A DNA stretch of 64,000 nt from positions 372,001 to 436,000 of the forward strand of contig OY762943.1 in assembly GCA_963667145.1 (NCBI GenBank), written 5' to 3'. The notes under the pieces were generated by a model. That model did no database searches. It had not been told where the DNA came from and saw only the letters and a list, made by a program, of their open reading frames with translations. Below, piece by piece: positions 51,588 through 61,154 of the stretch (the stretch's first letter is position 1; the number at the start of each line of letters is the position of its first letter). Source of the DNA: G963667145 sp963667145 (GTDB lineage Bacteria > Cloacimonadota > Cloacimonadia > G963667145). Position numbers and translations under genes: made by a program.

Positions 51588-52523
51588 TCACCCCTCTATT
51601 TTCTGATTTAAATCTAAGCTGAAAGCTCCTTCGGTGATGCCAGAAGTCGATATTACATCTACCCCGCAAGCTCCGTATTCAGCCAAATTATTCAAATTCA
51701 CTCCACCAGAAGCTTCTAATAAAATCTTATCATACAGATGGTTATCTCGCAGTTTTTGCACAAAAAACATCATCTGCTCAGGTTTCATATTGTCCAGCAT
51801 AATTATTGGAATTCCTTCGTAATCACTATTTGCAAAGCTCTCAGCCACCAGAAAACCGTCCTCCAAATTTTCCACCTCAATTTCCACTGGAACATTTATG
51901 CTTTCACAAGATTGAATTACAGATTGGATAGCTTCACTCCCCTGAAATCTCCGAAGAATATCCAAATGGCAATCTTTTACCATTATGTGTTTGTCAAGAC
52001 CTATGCGGTGCGTAAGTCCTCCACCCACAAAAACGGCACGCTTTTCCATAAGTTCACAGGTCAGCACCTTGCGAGTGGCAGATATCATCGATCCTGAACC
52101 TTGCAAAAGACTAACATATTTTGAGGTAGTAGTGGTGATGCCCGACATTCTTCTGGCAATATTTAATCCTGTACGTTCCAAAGTGAGAAGAATTTGCACT
52201 AATCCCAATAACTCAACCAGTCGTTGACCTTTCTTTATTTTTTGACCATCATGAACCAAAAAATTAGTTGTAATCCCTTCCGATTCGTACAAAAATTTAA
52301 GCTCTTGTTCCCCACAAAAAACTCCATCTTCTTTGCAACCAATAACAGCTTTCATCTCAAGGTCAGGCGGAATAACAGTCTGCGTAGTAATATCCCCCAA
52401 ACCAATATCTTCCCTCAGGGCGGTAGTGATAAAATCACCAACCTGCCGACGATATTCGGGATTATCAAAATTGAGACTTTGCCCCTGCTGATAAACTTCG
52501 TAAACTCTTTTTAATCTATCCAT
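51588..52523 (-). CDS. nadC: Nicotinate-nucleotide pyrophosphorylase (QPRTase)
   Basis: 311 aa. Converts quinolinate and PRPP to nicotinate mononucleotide. Signatures: ALREDIGLGDITTQTV, LLTLERTGLNIARRMSGIT, TRKVLTCELMEKRAVFVGGG, HIMVKDCH and the late LEASGGVNLNNLAEY with VDVISTSGITEG. The ATG at 52523 is preferred to an upstream TTG. Last gene of the nadB-nadA-nadC run. Confidence 0.94.
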   Translation of the reverse strand: MDRLKRVYEVYQQGQSLNFDNPEYRRQVGDFITTALREDIGLGDITTQTVIPPDLEMKAVIGCKEDGVFCGEQELKFLYESEGITTNFLVHDGQKIKKGQRLVELLGLVQILLTLERTGLNIARRMSGITTTTSKYVSLLQGSGSMISATRKVLTCELMEKRAVFVGGGLTHRIGLDKHIMVKDCHLDILRRFQGSEAIQSVIQSCESINVPVEIEVENLEDGFLVAESFANSDYEGIPIIMLDNMKPEQMMFFVQKLRDNHLYDKILLEASGGVNLNNLAEYGACGVDVISTSGITEGAFSLDLNQKIEG

Positions 52524-52533
52524 TTTCAAAATA

Positions 52534-53433
52534 TTAGCTCAAAAGGAGCATTTTGTCGATGCAACTTTTTGCCTTTACCATAACGTCCTTGTCCAAAAAA
52601 ATTTCATTTTTTTCATGCAACAAACAATCTTTAACCATATCCAAATCCGTCAACTTCATATCGCCGCATATCGCATCAGATTTCAGAGGGACGAAAGTTT
52701 TCTCTGGAACCTCCTGTCTCAATTTCGCCAACATCCCTATTTCAGTCCCCACGATAATAACCTTGGCATCAACTTCCTTGGAAACTGAAATCATCTGAGA
52801 AGTGGAACACACATAATCACACATGTCAACAACTTCGCTTGGGGACTCAGGATGAACCAAAATGGGAGCCTCATGATATTTTTCTCTAATCTTCTCCACA
52901 TCTTTGACCGAAATGCAATCGTGAACGTAGCAGTATCCGTCCGTCAAAATAATTTTCTTTGAACAATTTTTCGCAACGTATGAACCCAAATTTTTGTCAG
53001 GAACAAAAATAATCTGATTTTGAGGCAAAGAGTTGATAATCTTTACGGCATTTGAACTTGTGACACAAACATCACACTCGGTTTTCGTTTCGGCAGTGGT
53101 ATTCACATAGCAAGCAACAGCGGCATCGGGGAAATTGTTTCGCAATTCTCTAACTTTCGTTGCACTAATCATCTCTGCCATCTGACATCCAGCATCATTT
53201 GCAGCCAGAAGAACCTTTTTTTCGGGATTCAAAATTTTGGCGGTCTCAGCCATAAAGCGAACTCCACAAAAAACAATGACATCCGCTTCTACATTGCTGG
53301 CAACTCGTGCCAATTCCAAACTATCTCCGACAAAATCGGCAACCTGATAGATTTCCTCAGGCTGGTAATTGTGTGCCAAAATCACGGCATTTTTGCTTTT
53401 CTTTAACTCGTCTATCTCTTTCAAAATCATCAT
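52534..53433 (-). CDS. nadA: Quinolinate synthase A
   Basis: 299 aa [4Fe-4S] enzyme condensing iminoaspartate with dihydroxyacetone phosphate. The three cluster cysteines are visible in VFCGVRFMAETAKIL, CDVCVTSSNA and CDYVCSTSQM. AHNYQPEEIYQVAD is the N-terminal signature. Oxygen-sensitive enzyme, lying between nadB (15 bases) and nadC (about 10 bases). Confidence 0.95.
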   Translation of the reverse strand: MMILKEIDELKKSKNAVILAHNYQPEEIYQVADFVGDSLELARVASNVEADVIVFCGVRFMAETAKILNPEKKVLLAANDAGCQMAEMISATKVRELRNNFPDAAVACYVNTTAETKTECDVCVTSSNAVKIINSLPQNQIIFVPDKNLGSYVAKNCSKKIILTDGYCYVHDCISVKDVEKIREKYHEAPILVHPESPSEVVDMCDYVCSTSQMISVSKEVDAKVIIVGTEIGMLAKLRQEVPEKTFVPLKSDAICGDMKLTDLDMVKDCLLHEKNEIFLDKDVMVKAKSCIDKMLLLS

Positions 53434-53448
53434 AACTCTTTTACTTAT

Positions 53449-55119
53449 TTAAACTTGAGGGAAAGTATCTTTCTTAATAATCGTGTTCATTTCAAATTTA
53501 TCGTCCTTATTCGGGTAATCTCCACGATAGTGACATCCTCTGGATTCTTTACGGGACAAAGCACAGGAAGTGATAAGCTTGGCAACCAAAGTGAGATTGC
53601 GAAGCTCCAAAGTTTGCAAAGAAGCAGGAAACAACTTGTAAATATCGTGAGCAGATTTGGCAAGAGAAGCTGTTATTTCCGATGCCAAATATAATCTCTG
53701 CCTATTTCTCTCAATCCCACAGAGATTAGTCATAACTTCGCGAGTTATATCCCAAAATTGGTTCATCGTAGCCAAATCAAGCTCCTTGTTGGCTTTAACG
53801 CTTTGCCAGTCGGGAATCGCTAAACTGGACAAATCTTCGTGCTTAGTCTGCAGAGCATGCGTAGCTGCTTTTTGAGCAAAATAACAGCCCTCTGGCAAAG
53901 AGTTGGAAGCAAGGCGATTTGCTCCCATCAAGCCTGTGCAAGCACTCTCTCCCACAACATAAAGATTTTTGATGTCGCTCAGTCCATTTTCATTAACCTT
54001 AACTCCGCCACACACATAGTGTGCCGCAGGAACAACAGGAATTGGGTCTTTCTCCAAACTATATCCGTTCTCTTCACATTTTTTGTAAATATTGGGGTAA
54101 TGTTTTTGGAAAAAATCTTTGTCTTTTCCCGTAACTTTTGTGGTCAAATTCAACCAAACATGTTCCAATCCAAGCTCTTTAATCTTGGTGTCAATCGCTC
54201 TGGAAACAATATCACGAGTGGCGTGAGAGCCTCTTTTATCAAAAGCCAAAACAAAATCTTTCTTGCTATCTTTTGTCAAAGTCAAAATTCCGCCGAGATT
54301 TTGCCCTCTCAACGCTTCTGTTATCAAAAATCTTCTTTCGCCATATTCAACTTTAGGCTGATACAAAACAGTCGGATGGAATTGCACAAACTCCATATTG
54401 GAAATCCTCGCTCCAGCACGATACGCCATGGCTATTCCATCTCCAGTGGCAGCAGAAGGATTGCTAGTAAACTTGAAAACTCTGCCCGCTCCACCAGTTG
54501 CCAAAACAGTTTTTTTTGCTTTGATGGTGAACACGTTGTCGTTCTTTATGTTCAAAACGTAAGCACCAAAGCACTTATCCTCAAAATTGGTACTTCCAAG
54601 CAAATAATTTTGAGTTATCAGGTTGATAGCCATATGGGTATCAAGACACTGAATATTGTCCGTTTTTAAAACCTTCTCCACCAAAGTCTCGATGATATAT
54701 TTTCCAGTATGGTCATCAACGCAATAAATTCTCTCGCGTTCGTGTCCACCTTCCTGATGCAAAATAAATTCGCCGTTAGCCTCTCTGCTGAAATTAACTC
54801 CGAGCTTCAAAAGGGAATCAATGGAAGTCTCATAAAATCCCTTGATGCAATTCTCAACCACTTTTTCAGCACATAGCCCATCACCCGAGATAAAAGTATC
54901 CTGACAATGAAATTCGTATCTATCCAAATCGGAAACAACTCTGTTTTCATCAACAGCCGCTATTCCACCTTGGGCATAATAGGAATTATTTTCTGACAAA
55001 TCACCTTTGGAAATGAGCACAACTTTATTTGCTTTGTCCTCACTCAGATAGATAGCTGACATCAAACCAGCAATCCCAGAGCCAATTACCAAAAAATCGC
55101 AATCAATATTTGATGTCAT
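53449..55119 (-). CDS. nadB: L-aspartate oxidase
   Basis: 556 aa flavoprotein making iminoaspartate for NAD synthesis (fumarate can serve as acceptor in anaerobes). N-terminal FAD motif VIGSGIAGLMSAIYLS, HQEGGHERERIYCVDDHTG, TGGAGRVF, QFHPTVLY and the HYVCGGVKVNENGLSDIKNL region with GLMGANRLASNSLPEG distinguish it from succinate dehydrogenase. First gene of the nad run. Confidence 0.95.
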   Translation of the reverse strand: MTSNIDCDFLVIGSGIAGLMSAIYLSEDKANKVVLISKGDLSENNSYYAQGGIAAVDENRVVSDLDRYEFHCQDTFISGDGLCAEKVVENCIKGFYETSIDSLLKLGVNFSREANGEFILHQEGGHERERIYCVDDHTGKYIIETLVEKVLKTDNIQCLDTHMAINLITQNYLLGSTNFEDKCFGAYVLNIKNDNVFTIKAKKTVLATGGAGRVFKFTSNPSAATGDGIAMAYRAGARISNMEFVQFHPTVLYQPKVEYGERRFLITEALRGQNLGGILTLTKDSKKDFVLAFDKRGSHATRDIVSRAIDTKIKELGLEHVWLNLTTKVTGKDKDFFQKHYPNIYKKCEENGYSLEKDPIPVVPAAHYVCGGVKVNENGLSDIKNLYVVGESACTGLMGANRLASNSLPEGCYFAQKAATHALQTKHEDLSSLAIPDWQSVKANKELDLATMNQFWDITREVMTNLCGIERNRQRLYLASEITASLAKSAHDIYKLFPASLQTLELRNLTLVAKLITSCALSRKESRGCHYRGDYPNKDDKFEMNTIIKKDTFPQV

Positions 55120-55146
55120 AACAATCCCATATTAATTGGAAACACT

Positions 55147-56430
55147 TTATTTGGAAACCATCTCTTCCAGCATTTCGCTAGTAACACTTTTCGGTCTCAC
55201 GATGGAAGAACGAACACCTCTGGCAATAATCAGCTGAGCACAAAATCCCAAAATTCGAGAAACTCCAAAAATTACAGTGTAGTAGTCAAATCTCTCCAAG
55301 CCAAGTGTGTATAAAACCGCACCTGAGATAGCATCAACATTCGGATATACAGAAGCAGCTTTTCCCTTTTCTTTTAGAACTCCAGGAGCAACTTCGCTCA
55401 TCAAATTAACAATTCTGATAAGAACATCTTCTGCTAAATATTTGTCGGCAAATTTTTTAATTTCTGTAAATCTCGGGTCTGTTTTTCTCAGCACGGCGTG
55501 CCCATAACCAGGGATAACCTTGCCAGCATCCAACCATCCCCTAAGATATCTCTCCAATTGTTCTTTCGTGGGGCATCCGTCAAATTCGTCCTTAATATCC
55601 AAAACGAACTTCAAAGCGTTCTGATTTGCCAATCCGTGCAAAGGTCCAGCAAGAGCGTTCAAGCCAGAAGACACAGCTCTGTACACATCGGACAAAGTTG
55701 AATTGACAATTCTTGCGGTGAAAGCACTAGCGTTGCAACCTTCGTGGTCACAATGAAGAACAAGATAAAGCCTAATCAAGTCCGCAAAAATCTCTTCATC
55801 TGGCGTGTCAACGCCCAACATCGCAGCAAAGTTAGCTGACCAATCCAAATCCGAGTCATAACTTTGAATTAAATCGTCCTTTTCGTAGCTAATCCGATAA
55901 ATGGCAGCAGCAATACTGGGGATTTTCGCTATCAACTCCATGGAATCTTCCAAAGTCGATTTCCAAAAATCTTTTTTGCGTAAACCCTCTTCGTATTTTT
56001 CGCGGAATATGGATTCTCTCTCCAACACCAAAACAGCAATACTCAGCATCGTCATGGGATGTGTATTGATAGGCAAAGCGAACAAAATATTCCAAACTTC
56101 TCTGGGAACTGAGGAACGCAAAGCCAAATTTTTTTGAAGCATCTTCAATTCATCTTCTTGAGGAAGTTTGCCCGTACACAATAGATAAAAAATTTCTTCC
56201 GCACATTTATCCGATAACTCTCCGACAGGAATGCCTTTGAGCATCAAACCACTTTCAGGGTCAACATAAGAAGTGTTGCAAACAACCTCAACAATACCTC
56301 TCATACCCGTAAAAATATTTGCGGGAGTAACTTTACAAACTTCTTTATCACCATATTTTTCCAAAATTTCAGCATTCTTGTCACTAATTCTAATTATTTC
56401 TTCTGCAATTCTTTTTCTAAGTGTAGCCAT
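55147..56430 (-). CDS. gltA: Citrate synthase (eukaryotic-like type)
   Basis: 427 aa. Catalytic residues are seen in LHCDHEGCNAS, GHAVLRKTDPR and YPNVDAIS. The N-terminal region (EEIIRISDKNAEILEKYGDK) and overall pattern resemble the mitochondrial-type enzymes present in some bacteria rather than the E. coli hexameric type. Strong AAGGAG site. Located between nadB and dut; no aconitase or isocitrate dehydrogenase nearby, so it may serve glutamate synthesis. Confidence 0.93.
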   Translation of the reverse strand: MATLRKRIAEEIIRISDKNAEILEKYGDKEVCKVTPANIFTGMRGIVEVVCNTSYVDPESGLMLKGIPVGELSDKCAEEIFYLLCTGKLPQEDELKMLQKNLALRSSVPREVWNILFALPINTHPMTMLSIAVLVLERESIFREKYEEGLRKKDFWKSTLEDSMELIAKIPSIAAAIYRISYEKDDLIQSYDSDLDWSANFAAMLGVDTPDEEIFADLIRLYLVLHCDHEGCNASAFTARIVNSTLSDVYRAVSSGLNALAGPLHGLANQNALKFVLDIKDEFDGCPTKEQLERYLRGWLDAGKVIPGYGHAVLRKTDPRFTEIKKFADKYLAEDVLIRIVNLMSEVAPGVLKEKGKAASVYPNVDAISGAVLYTLGLERFDYYTVIFGVSRILGFCAQLIIARGVRSSIVRPKSVTSEMLEEMVSK

Positions 56431-56449
56431 TTTTTCTCCTTACAACCAT

Positions 56450-56887
56450 TTAAATATTTGTGTGACCAAATCCACCCTCACCTCTTTTGGTTTCATCCAA
56501 AAAATCCACACACTCAAACTTGACATCAGGTAATTTTTGAAACACAATCTGTGCTATCCTATCACCGTTTTTAACAACAAAATTTTCTTTCCCGAAATTA
56601 AACAAAATTATCTTCACCTCGCCTCTGTAATCCGCATCGATAGTTCCAGGAGAATTGAGGACTCCTATGCTATGCTTAACTGCAAGACCACTGCGAGGTC
56701 TTATTTGGGCTTCGTAACCTTCGGGAATCGCCATAGCAAATCCACAAGGAATTAATCCCACAGAACCAGGTGCAAGGACAAAAGGCTTCCTCAAACATGC
56801 ACCAACATCCGCACCCGCAGCAGAGTCGCTCATCATCTTGGGCAAGCGTGCATATTTATTTAATAATTTGAATTTGATTTTTACCAT
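56450..56887 (-). CDS. dut: dUTP diphosphatase
   Basis: 145 aa trimeric dUTPase. All five motifs are visible: AGADVGACL, RPRSGLAVKHSIG, GTIDADYRGEV, DRIAQIVFQ and the C-terminal RGEGGFGHT. Hydrolyses dUTP to keep uracil out of DNA. Starts 7 bases inside the 3' end of ispA. Confidence 0.96.
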   Translation of the reverse strand: MVKIKFKLLNKYARLPKMMSDSAAGADVGACLRKPFVLAPGSVGLIPCGFAMAIPEGYEAQIRPRSGLAVKHSIGVLNSPGTIDADYRGEVKIILFNFGKENFVVKNGDRIAQIVFQKLPDVKFECVDFLDETKRGEGGFGHTNI

Positions 56888-57765
56888 TTGCTAAGATATA
56901 TATAATCGGTAAACCGTTGTAACATCAGCCCTTTATCGTGAAATTTATCTAAAATCTCTTTAGCTCTCATCATAAGTTTTTCCACTTCGTCTTTGGACTC
57001 TTGCAAACCGTACAAAGCGGGATAAGTTATCTTTTTGGATTCCAAATCTTTACCGATAGATTTCCCTCTCTCCTGAAAAGTTCCCTCAATATCAAGAATA
57101 TCGTCCACAATCTGAAATCCCAAACCAATATTTCCAGCATACTCTTCCAACAGCTCTGTATCCTCTTCCGAAGCCTCTGCCAAAAGACAAGCCAACGTTG
57201 CCGTCAATTTGATGAATTCCGCAGTTTTTTTGCTGTGAATATAAGCTAACTTTTGCTTGTCAACTGTCTTGCCCTCGCAATTAACATCTTCCCACTGACC
57301 ACCAATAAGACCACGAGCACCTGCCATTGCGGAAAATTTTTGCAAAATCTCGGCTTTCACCTTATCTGCAACTTCCATCTGAGAAATAATGTCAAAAGCA
57401 TAAATCAGCAAAGTATCGCCTCCCAAAAGGGCTACATCTTCTCCGAAAAGTTTGTGGCATGTGGGTTTACCCCTACGAAAATCATCGTTATCCAAATAAG
57501 GCAAATCGTCATGGATAAGCGTGTAAGTGTGCAACATCTCAAAAGCTACAGCCAAAGGCATAATCGGTTCAACATCTTCGCAAAAAATTGAATAAATCTT
57601 AATCAGCATATAACTTCTGATGCCTTTGCCTCCAGCAAAAAGCGAATGACGAATAGCTTTATGAATGTTCTTTGGATACTCATCCTTTCTCGGCAAAAAT
57701 CTATCAACCCGAATATTCACGCTCTCGCGTATTTTTTTAAGGTCTTTTTTTAGTGCTTTGTACAC
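56881..57765 (-). CDS. ispA: Polyprenyl (farnesyl/geranylgeranyl) diphosphate synthase
   Basis: 294 aa. First Asp-rich motif in IHDDLPYLDNDDFRRGKPTCH, FAGGKGIRSY before it, and second motif in QIVDDILDIEG. Makes short-chain isoprenyl diphosphate, the precursor of undecaprenyl lipid and quinones. The GTG at 57765 is chosen: it has AAGGAG seven bases before it and removes a 20-base overlap with xseB that the TTG at 57789 would need. xseB-ispA adjacency is common in bacteria. Confidence 0.92.
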   Translation of the reverse strand: MYKALKKDLKKIRESVNIRVDRFLPRKDEYPKNIHKAIRHSLFAGGKGIRSYMLIKIYSIFCEDVEPIMPLAVAFEMLHTYTLIHDDLPYLDNDDFRRGKPTCHKLFGEDVALLGGDTLLIYAFDIISQMEVADKVKAEILQKFSAMAGARGLIGGQWEDVNCEGKTVDKQKLAYIHSKKTAEFIKLTATLACLLAEASEEDTELLEEYAGNIGLGFQIVDDILDIEGTFQERGKSIGKDLESKKITYPALYGLQESKDEVEKLMMRAKEILDKFHDKGLMLQRFTDYIYLSKW

Positions 57766-57769
57766 AACA

Positions 57770-57952
57770 CTACTCCTTATCCAATTCAACCAAAATATTT
57801 TCTACACTTTCCAATCTTTTTTTGCAACTCTTAATCAAAGTCTGTCCTTCCTTGTATAACTCCAAAATTTGGTCAAACTCCAAATCTTCTTCCTCAAGTT
57901 TGCGGACAATTTCGTCTATCTTTTTGACTTCGTGTTCAAAACTTTTTTTCAT
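57770..57952 (-). CDS. xseB: Exodeoxyribonuclease VII small subunit
   Basis: 60 aa helical protein: SFEHEVKKIDEIVRKLEEE, then FDQILELYKEGQTLIKSCKK, the classic XseB pattern. Partner xseA is not in the window. Ends four bases before the ispA start. Confidence 0.88.
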   Translation of the reverse strand: MKKSFEHEVKKIDEIVRKLEEEDLEFDQILELYKEGQTLIKSCKKRLESVENILVELDKE

Positions 57953-57977
57953 TTTATATAATACCTATAAAAAAAAT

Positions 57978-58018
57978 TTACTTCAAGCCATCCCTATTCA
58001 TAAGGATTTCTGAAGTAA
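57978..58018 (-). terminator. Terminator after the M23 peptidase gene
   Basis: Minus strand: TTACTTCA (58011-58018) pairs with TGAAGTAA (57978-57985), with an inner ATCC/GGAT stem, and is followed by ATTTTTTT. Begins 15 bases past the M23 stop, upstream of xseB. Confidence 0.88.
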
Positions 58019-58032
58019 AAACAAATCTAAAT

Positions 58033-58962
58033 CTAATTAACAGCTAAATTCAAATCGGCGGATTTAACAAGATAAGGTTCAGGGTCTCTATATCTACCGT
58101 ATCTACGAACCTCATAATGCAAATGAGTTCCTGTTGACCTTCCAGTAGAACCCATCAAACCTATAACCTCGCCTTTTTTTACCTTTTGTCCTTTATCTAC
58201 CAATATCTTCGACAAATGTGCGTAACGTGTTGAAAAACCGTATTTGTGACTAATCAAAACGTTGTTTCCAAAACTGCCGGAATATTTGGTACTGGAAATC
58301 ACTCCGTCAGCAGTAGCATGAACTAAAGTGCCTTTTTTGTTAGCTATATCAATTCCCTCGTGAAATATCTTTCTTCCCAAAATAGGATGTATTCTGTAGC
58401 CATACGGACTGGTAACATAACCATAAACAGGATAAATCGTGGGCATGTAGTCGTACATATCTTGACGGAACTCGCTGTTTTTTCGCAATTCGCCCATCAG
58501 CTCAAATTCCAACTCAGACATAGCAGCTAATTGCTCCAGCTGCAACTTCAAAAATGCACAATCCAATCTCAAATCTGAGGAAAGCTCGGAAGTTGCACTA
58601 TCCAGTGTTGGCACACCACCAATACCCATCTCTCTGATTTGTGGGTCAACTGGCTTGAAATTTCTTTGCTTACGAATTTCGCTTTCCCAAGACTGAATAA
58701 CATTAAGATCGCCCTTAACAGAATCTATGATTGCACTAAATTTCGCCAATTGACTCTTCAGAATCTCGTTTTCTCTTTCTAATTTATCCTGCTTAGACAC
58801 TTTATCAAAATAAGACACAGCAGAACCACCTTTCCACAAAAAGAAAGCTATTGAAAGGAAAATTAGAAATAGAAAAGAAAAAAGGAATTTGTTAGAAAAC
58901 GAGAAAACATAATTCTTCGTCCATTCGACATGTCCAAAACTAAAAAACCAGCGTTTCTTCAA
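58033..58962 (-). CDS. M23 family peptidoglycan endopeptidase with membrane anchor
   Basis: 309 aa. N-terminal single helix (about 25-45), a coiled-coil stretch (about 55-100), and a C-terminal LytM/M23 domain. Zinc ligands are the His and Asp in FHEGIDIA and the HLHYEV motif, and SHKYGFSTRYAHLSKI is the usual strand between them. All catalytic residues are kept, so it is probably an active cell-wall hydrolase or divisome factor in the periplasm. Own promoter and terminator suggest a single-gene transcript. Confidence 0.9.
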   Translation of the reverse strand: MKKRWFFSFGHVEWTKNYVFSFSNKFLFSFLFLIFLSIAFFLWKGGSAVSYFDKVSKQDKLERENEILKSQLAKFSAIIDSVKGDLNVIQSWESEIRKQRNFKPVDPQIREMGIGGVPTLDSATSELSSDLRLDCAFLKLQLEQLAAMSELEFELMGELRKNSEFRQDMYDYMPTIYPVYGYVTSPYGYRIHPILGRKIFHEGIDIANKKGTLVHATADGVISSTKYSGSFGNNVLISHKYGFSTRYAHLSKILVDKGQKVKKGEVIGLMGSTGRSTGTHLHYEVRRYGRYRDPEPYLVKSADLNLAVN

Positions 58963-59013
58963 TTATATCTCCTCAAAATTTTTTGCCAAAGTCTACACAC
59001 AATCCACCATCGG

Positions 59014-59043
59014 CATATAATGAAAATCCATTATTAGTGTCAA
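59014..59043 (-). promoter_or_regulatory. Promoter of the M23 peptidase gene
   Basis: TTGACA (59038-59043, minus strand), 18-base spacer, TATATG (59014-59019). It is about 50 bases upstream of the start codon. The rest of 58963-59149 is AT-rich with no gene. Confidence 0.5.
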
Positions 59044-59149
59044 TTAATTTTTATTTTTTTATACCTACAACGTATTGCAAAACAAAATTATTACAAAATT
59101 TTGAGAATTTTGCTATATTTTTCTTTTGAAGATGTTATTATTTTTCCCG

Positions 59150-60400
59150 TTACGAAATCTGAGAAGCCAGAATTTGCAGAGATTTTTGATAATCGGAATT
59201 TTTCACCACAACTATAACTGTGGAAGACAAATCTTCAAAACTCACATCTATAACTTCAATAGATTCCAATGCGTTAATCATAGACAAAACTTTGCTCCAA
59301 GACAAGCCCTGACCGACTATTCCGATAGCACTAAATTCGTCTTCGCACAAATTCAAATCAAAATACGAAGGAAAATCTTTTTCCGCACAAGTCCCATAAA
59401 CATAAGCATAGTCCGTAGCCAAGCGTGAATAAAAAGAGTTGAATCCCAATAAATTTAGTTCTCCGACTATTTCAGATAGGTCTTCATGATTCAGGTTTTC
59501 TTTGTTAATCCAAATCTTCTTCAAATTTTGCATTCCAGAAACGCCGACTATCGGCATCTTGTCCACCTGACGTTCGCAAGAAATAGTTGTGCCTTCCGCA
59601 TCGGGAATTAGCGTGTTTTTTATCTGAATAGGAATACCTGCATTCGCCACGGGAGCTATCGCCGCACTGTGGAAAACGTTTGCTCCGAAGCATGCCAACT
59701 GACGCAATTCCGCATAAGTGATTTCTGGCACCAAAGCTGGTGATTTGGCGATGCGAGGGTCAGCAGCCAACACACCCGAAACGTCTGTCCAATTTTGGTA
59801 TAAATCTGCATCAACGCAAACTGCTAATATAGCACCTGAGATGTCGGAACCTCCTCTAGAAAAGGTTTTGATGTGTCCGCCACTATCCAAGCCATAAAAT
59901 CCTGGGACTATCGTCGGAACGCTTCTATCCAAAACTTTCTTCCCCAATTCATAAGTCTCGGGATTGATACTGCCATCATCATAAAGCCGAACAAATTCCG
60001 TGGAATCCACAAACTTGAATCCCATGTATTCGCTAATCAGCAAAGCGTTGAGATACTCACCTCGGGAAGCAACAAAATCTTGACTGACGCCCTGCAAAAT
60101 TTCCTCGGCAATGATTTCCAAGCTGTTTAAAACCGCTTTCCCCTCTACCCCAAGCTCTTTTATCATCTGCACAAATCGCGATTTTATCTCGTGCAAAATT
60201 TGCTCAAACTTATCTTTTTCGGATTTATTTTTCGCCAAGTTGTACAACAAATCCGTAACTTTTATGTCATCTTCAAATCTTTTCCCAGGGGCTGAAACAA
60301 CCACCATAGACCTATTCGGGTCACTTTTGATGATGGAAGTGACCTTCTTAATATTCTCGGCATCTGCGAGCGATGTTCCACCGAATTTACAAACTATCAT
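59150..60400 (-). CDS. lysC: Aspartate kinase
   Basis: 416 aa monofunctional aspartokinase, first step to lysine, threonine and methionine. CKFGGTSLADAENIKK at the N-terminus, SRGEYLNALLISEYMG, KTFSRGGSDISGAILA, and two ACT repeats at the C-terminus (PIVGVSGMQNL, FSAIGIVGQGLS), indicating feedback control. No lysine riboswitch is possible in the 18-base gap from lpxH. Confidence 0.93.
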   Translation of the reverse strand: MIVCKFGGTSLADAENIKKVTSIIKSDPNRSMVVVSAPGKRFEDDIKVTDLLYNLAKNKSEKDKFEQILHEIKSRFVQMIKELGVEGKAVLNSLEIIAEEILQGVSQDFVASRGEYLNALLISEYMGFKFVDSTEFVRLYDDGSINPETYELGKKVLDRSVPTIVPGFYGLDSGGHIKTFSRGGSDISGAILAVCVDADLYQNWTDVSGVLAADPRIAKSPALVPEITYAELRQLACFGANVFHSAAIAPVANAGIPIQIKNTLIPDAEGTTISCERQVDKMPIVGVSGMQNLKKIWINKENLNHEDLSEIVGELNLLGFNSFYSRLATDYAYVYGTCAEKDFPSYFDLNLCEDEFSAIGIVGQGLSWSKVLSMINALESIEVIDVSFEDLSSTVIVVVKNSDYQKSLQILASQIS

Positions 60401-60418
60401 AATTATTAACCTTCTATT

Positions 60419-61153
60419 TTAATTTTCAAATTTATTCAAAGAAATATCACCATCTTTCAACTGGACATAAGAGTTATGCGTAAGCCAATCGCCGCAGTTT
60501 GCATAAAATCCTTTGTCTATTTTTTCCAAAATGGGATTATGAGTATGCCCCATTATCACCAAATCAAATTCGTCACGTTTAATCTTATTCTTGGCAAACT
60601 TCAAAAAATCACTCTCTTTTTGCTGAAGTTTTTTTATTTCAGTCTTCCTATTTCTGGAACTCCTGGAAGCGAGCGAACCGATTTTTATCGCTGTAACTGG
60701 ATGGATAATCCCAAAAAACAGTTCAAATATTTTGGAACGAATGAGCATTTTGTAAAATTTGTATCTGAAATCGTTTTGACCATGAGAATCGCCGTGTGTG
60801 ACAAAGACTTTTTTGTTATCTATCTCCAAGCTACAACTGTCGTTGCAAACTTCTATGTTGAGATGTTTTTGCAAGAAAAAGCGGAAATAAAAATCGTGAT
60901 TCCCTGCTACCATCTTGATTTTGCACCCAGAATTTGCCAACTGCTTCAAAGCAAAATAAACAGGGAAAAACTCAGAGAGAACAATATTTGACCAATCGTA
61001 CCATAAATCAAAAAAATCTCCAGCAATCACCAAATAATCGGCTTCACCTGTTATCTTCTCCAAAAATTGAACAACCCGAATTTGTCGCTCTTTGTCGTCA
61101 GAACTCTTTGGTACAGGCTTTAGATGTGCGTCCGAAATAAAATAGCAATTCAT
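60419..61153 (-). CDS. lpxH: UDP-2,3-diacylglucosamine diphosphatase
   Basis: 244 aa metallophosphoesterase of lipid A synthesis. Ligand motifs are FISDAHLKP, IAGDFFDLWYDW, VAGNHDFYFR, VTHGDSHGQND and VIMGHTHNP. The FDLWYDW and GNHDFYFR segments are specific to LpxH rather than general phosphatases. Peripheral inner-membrane enzyme; supports a lipid-A-bearing outer membrane. One base from the MATE gene stop. Confidence 0.9.
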   Translation of the reverse strand: MNCYFISDAHLKPVPKSSDDKERQIRVVQFLEKITGEADYLVIAGDFFDLWYDWSNIVLSEFFPVYFALKQLANSGCKIKMVAGNHDFYFRFFLQKHLNIEVCNDSCSLEIDNKKVFVTHGDSHGQNDFRYKFYKMLIRSKIFELFFGIIHPVTAIKIGSLASRSSRNRKTEIKKLQQKESDFLKFAKNKIKRDEFDLVIMGHTHNPILEKIDKGFYANCGDWLTHNSYVQLKDGDISLNKFEN

Positions 61154-61154
61154 A

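Noticed and set aside
59070..59115. Hairpin CAAAAT/ATTTTG after lysC as a terminator
   Set aside because: The stem is pure weak A-T pairing and could arise by chance in this AT-rich gap.
60401..60418. Lysine riboswitch upstream of lysC
   Set aside because: Only 18 bases separate lysC from lpxH, too short for any riboswitch; no lysine-element sequence is present upstream.
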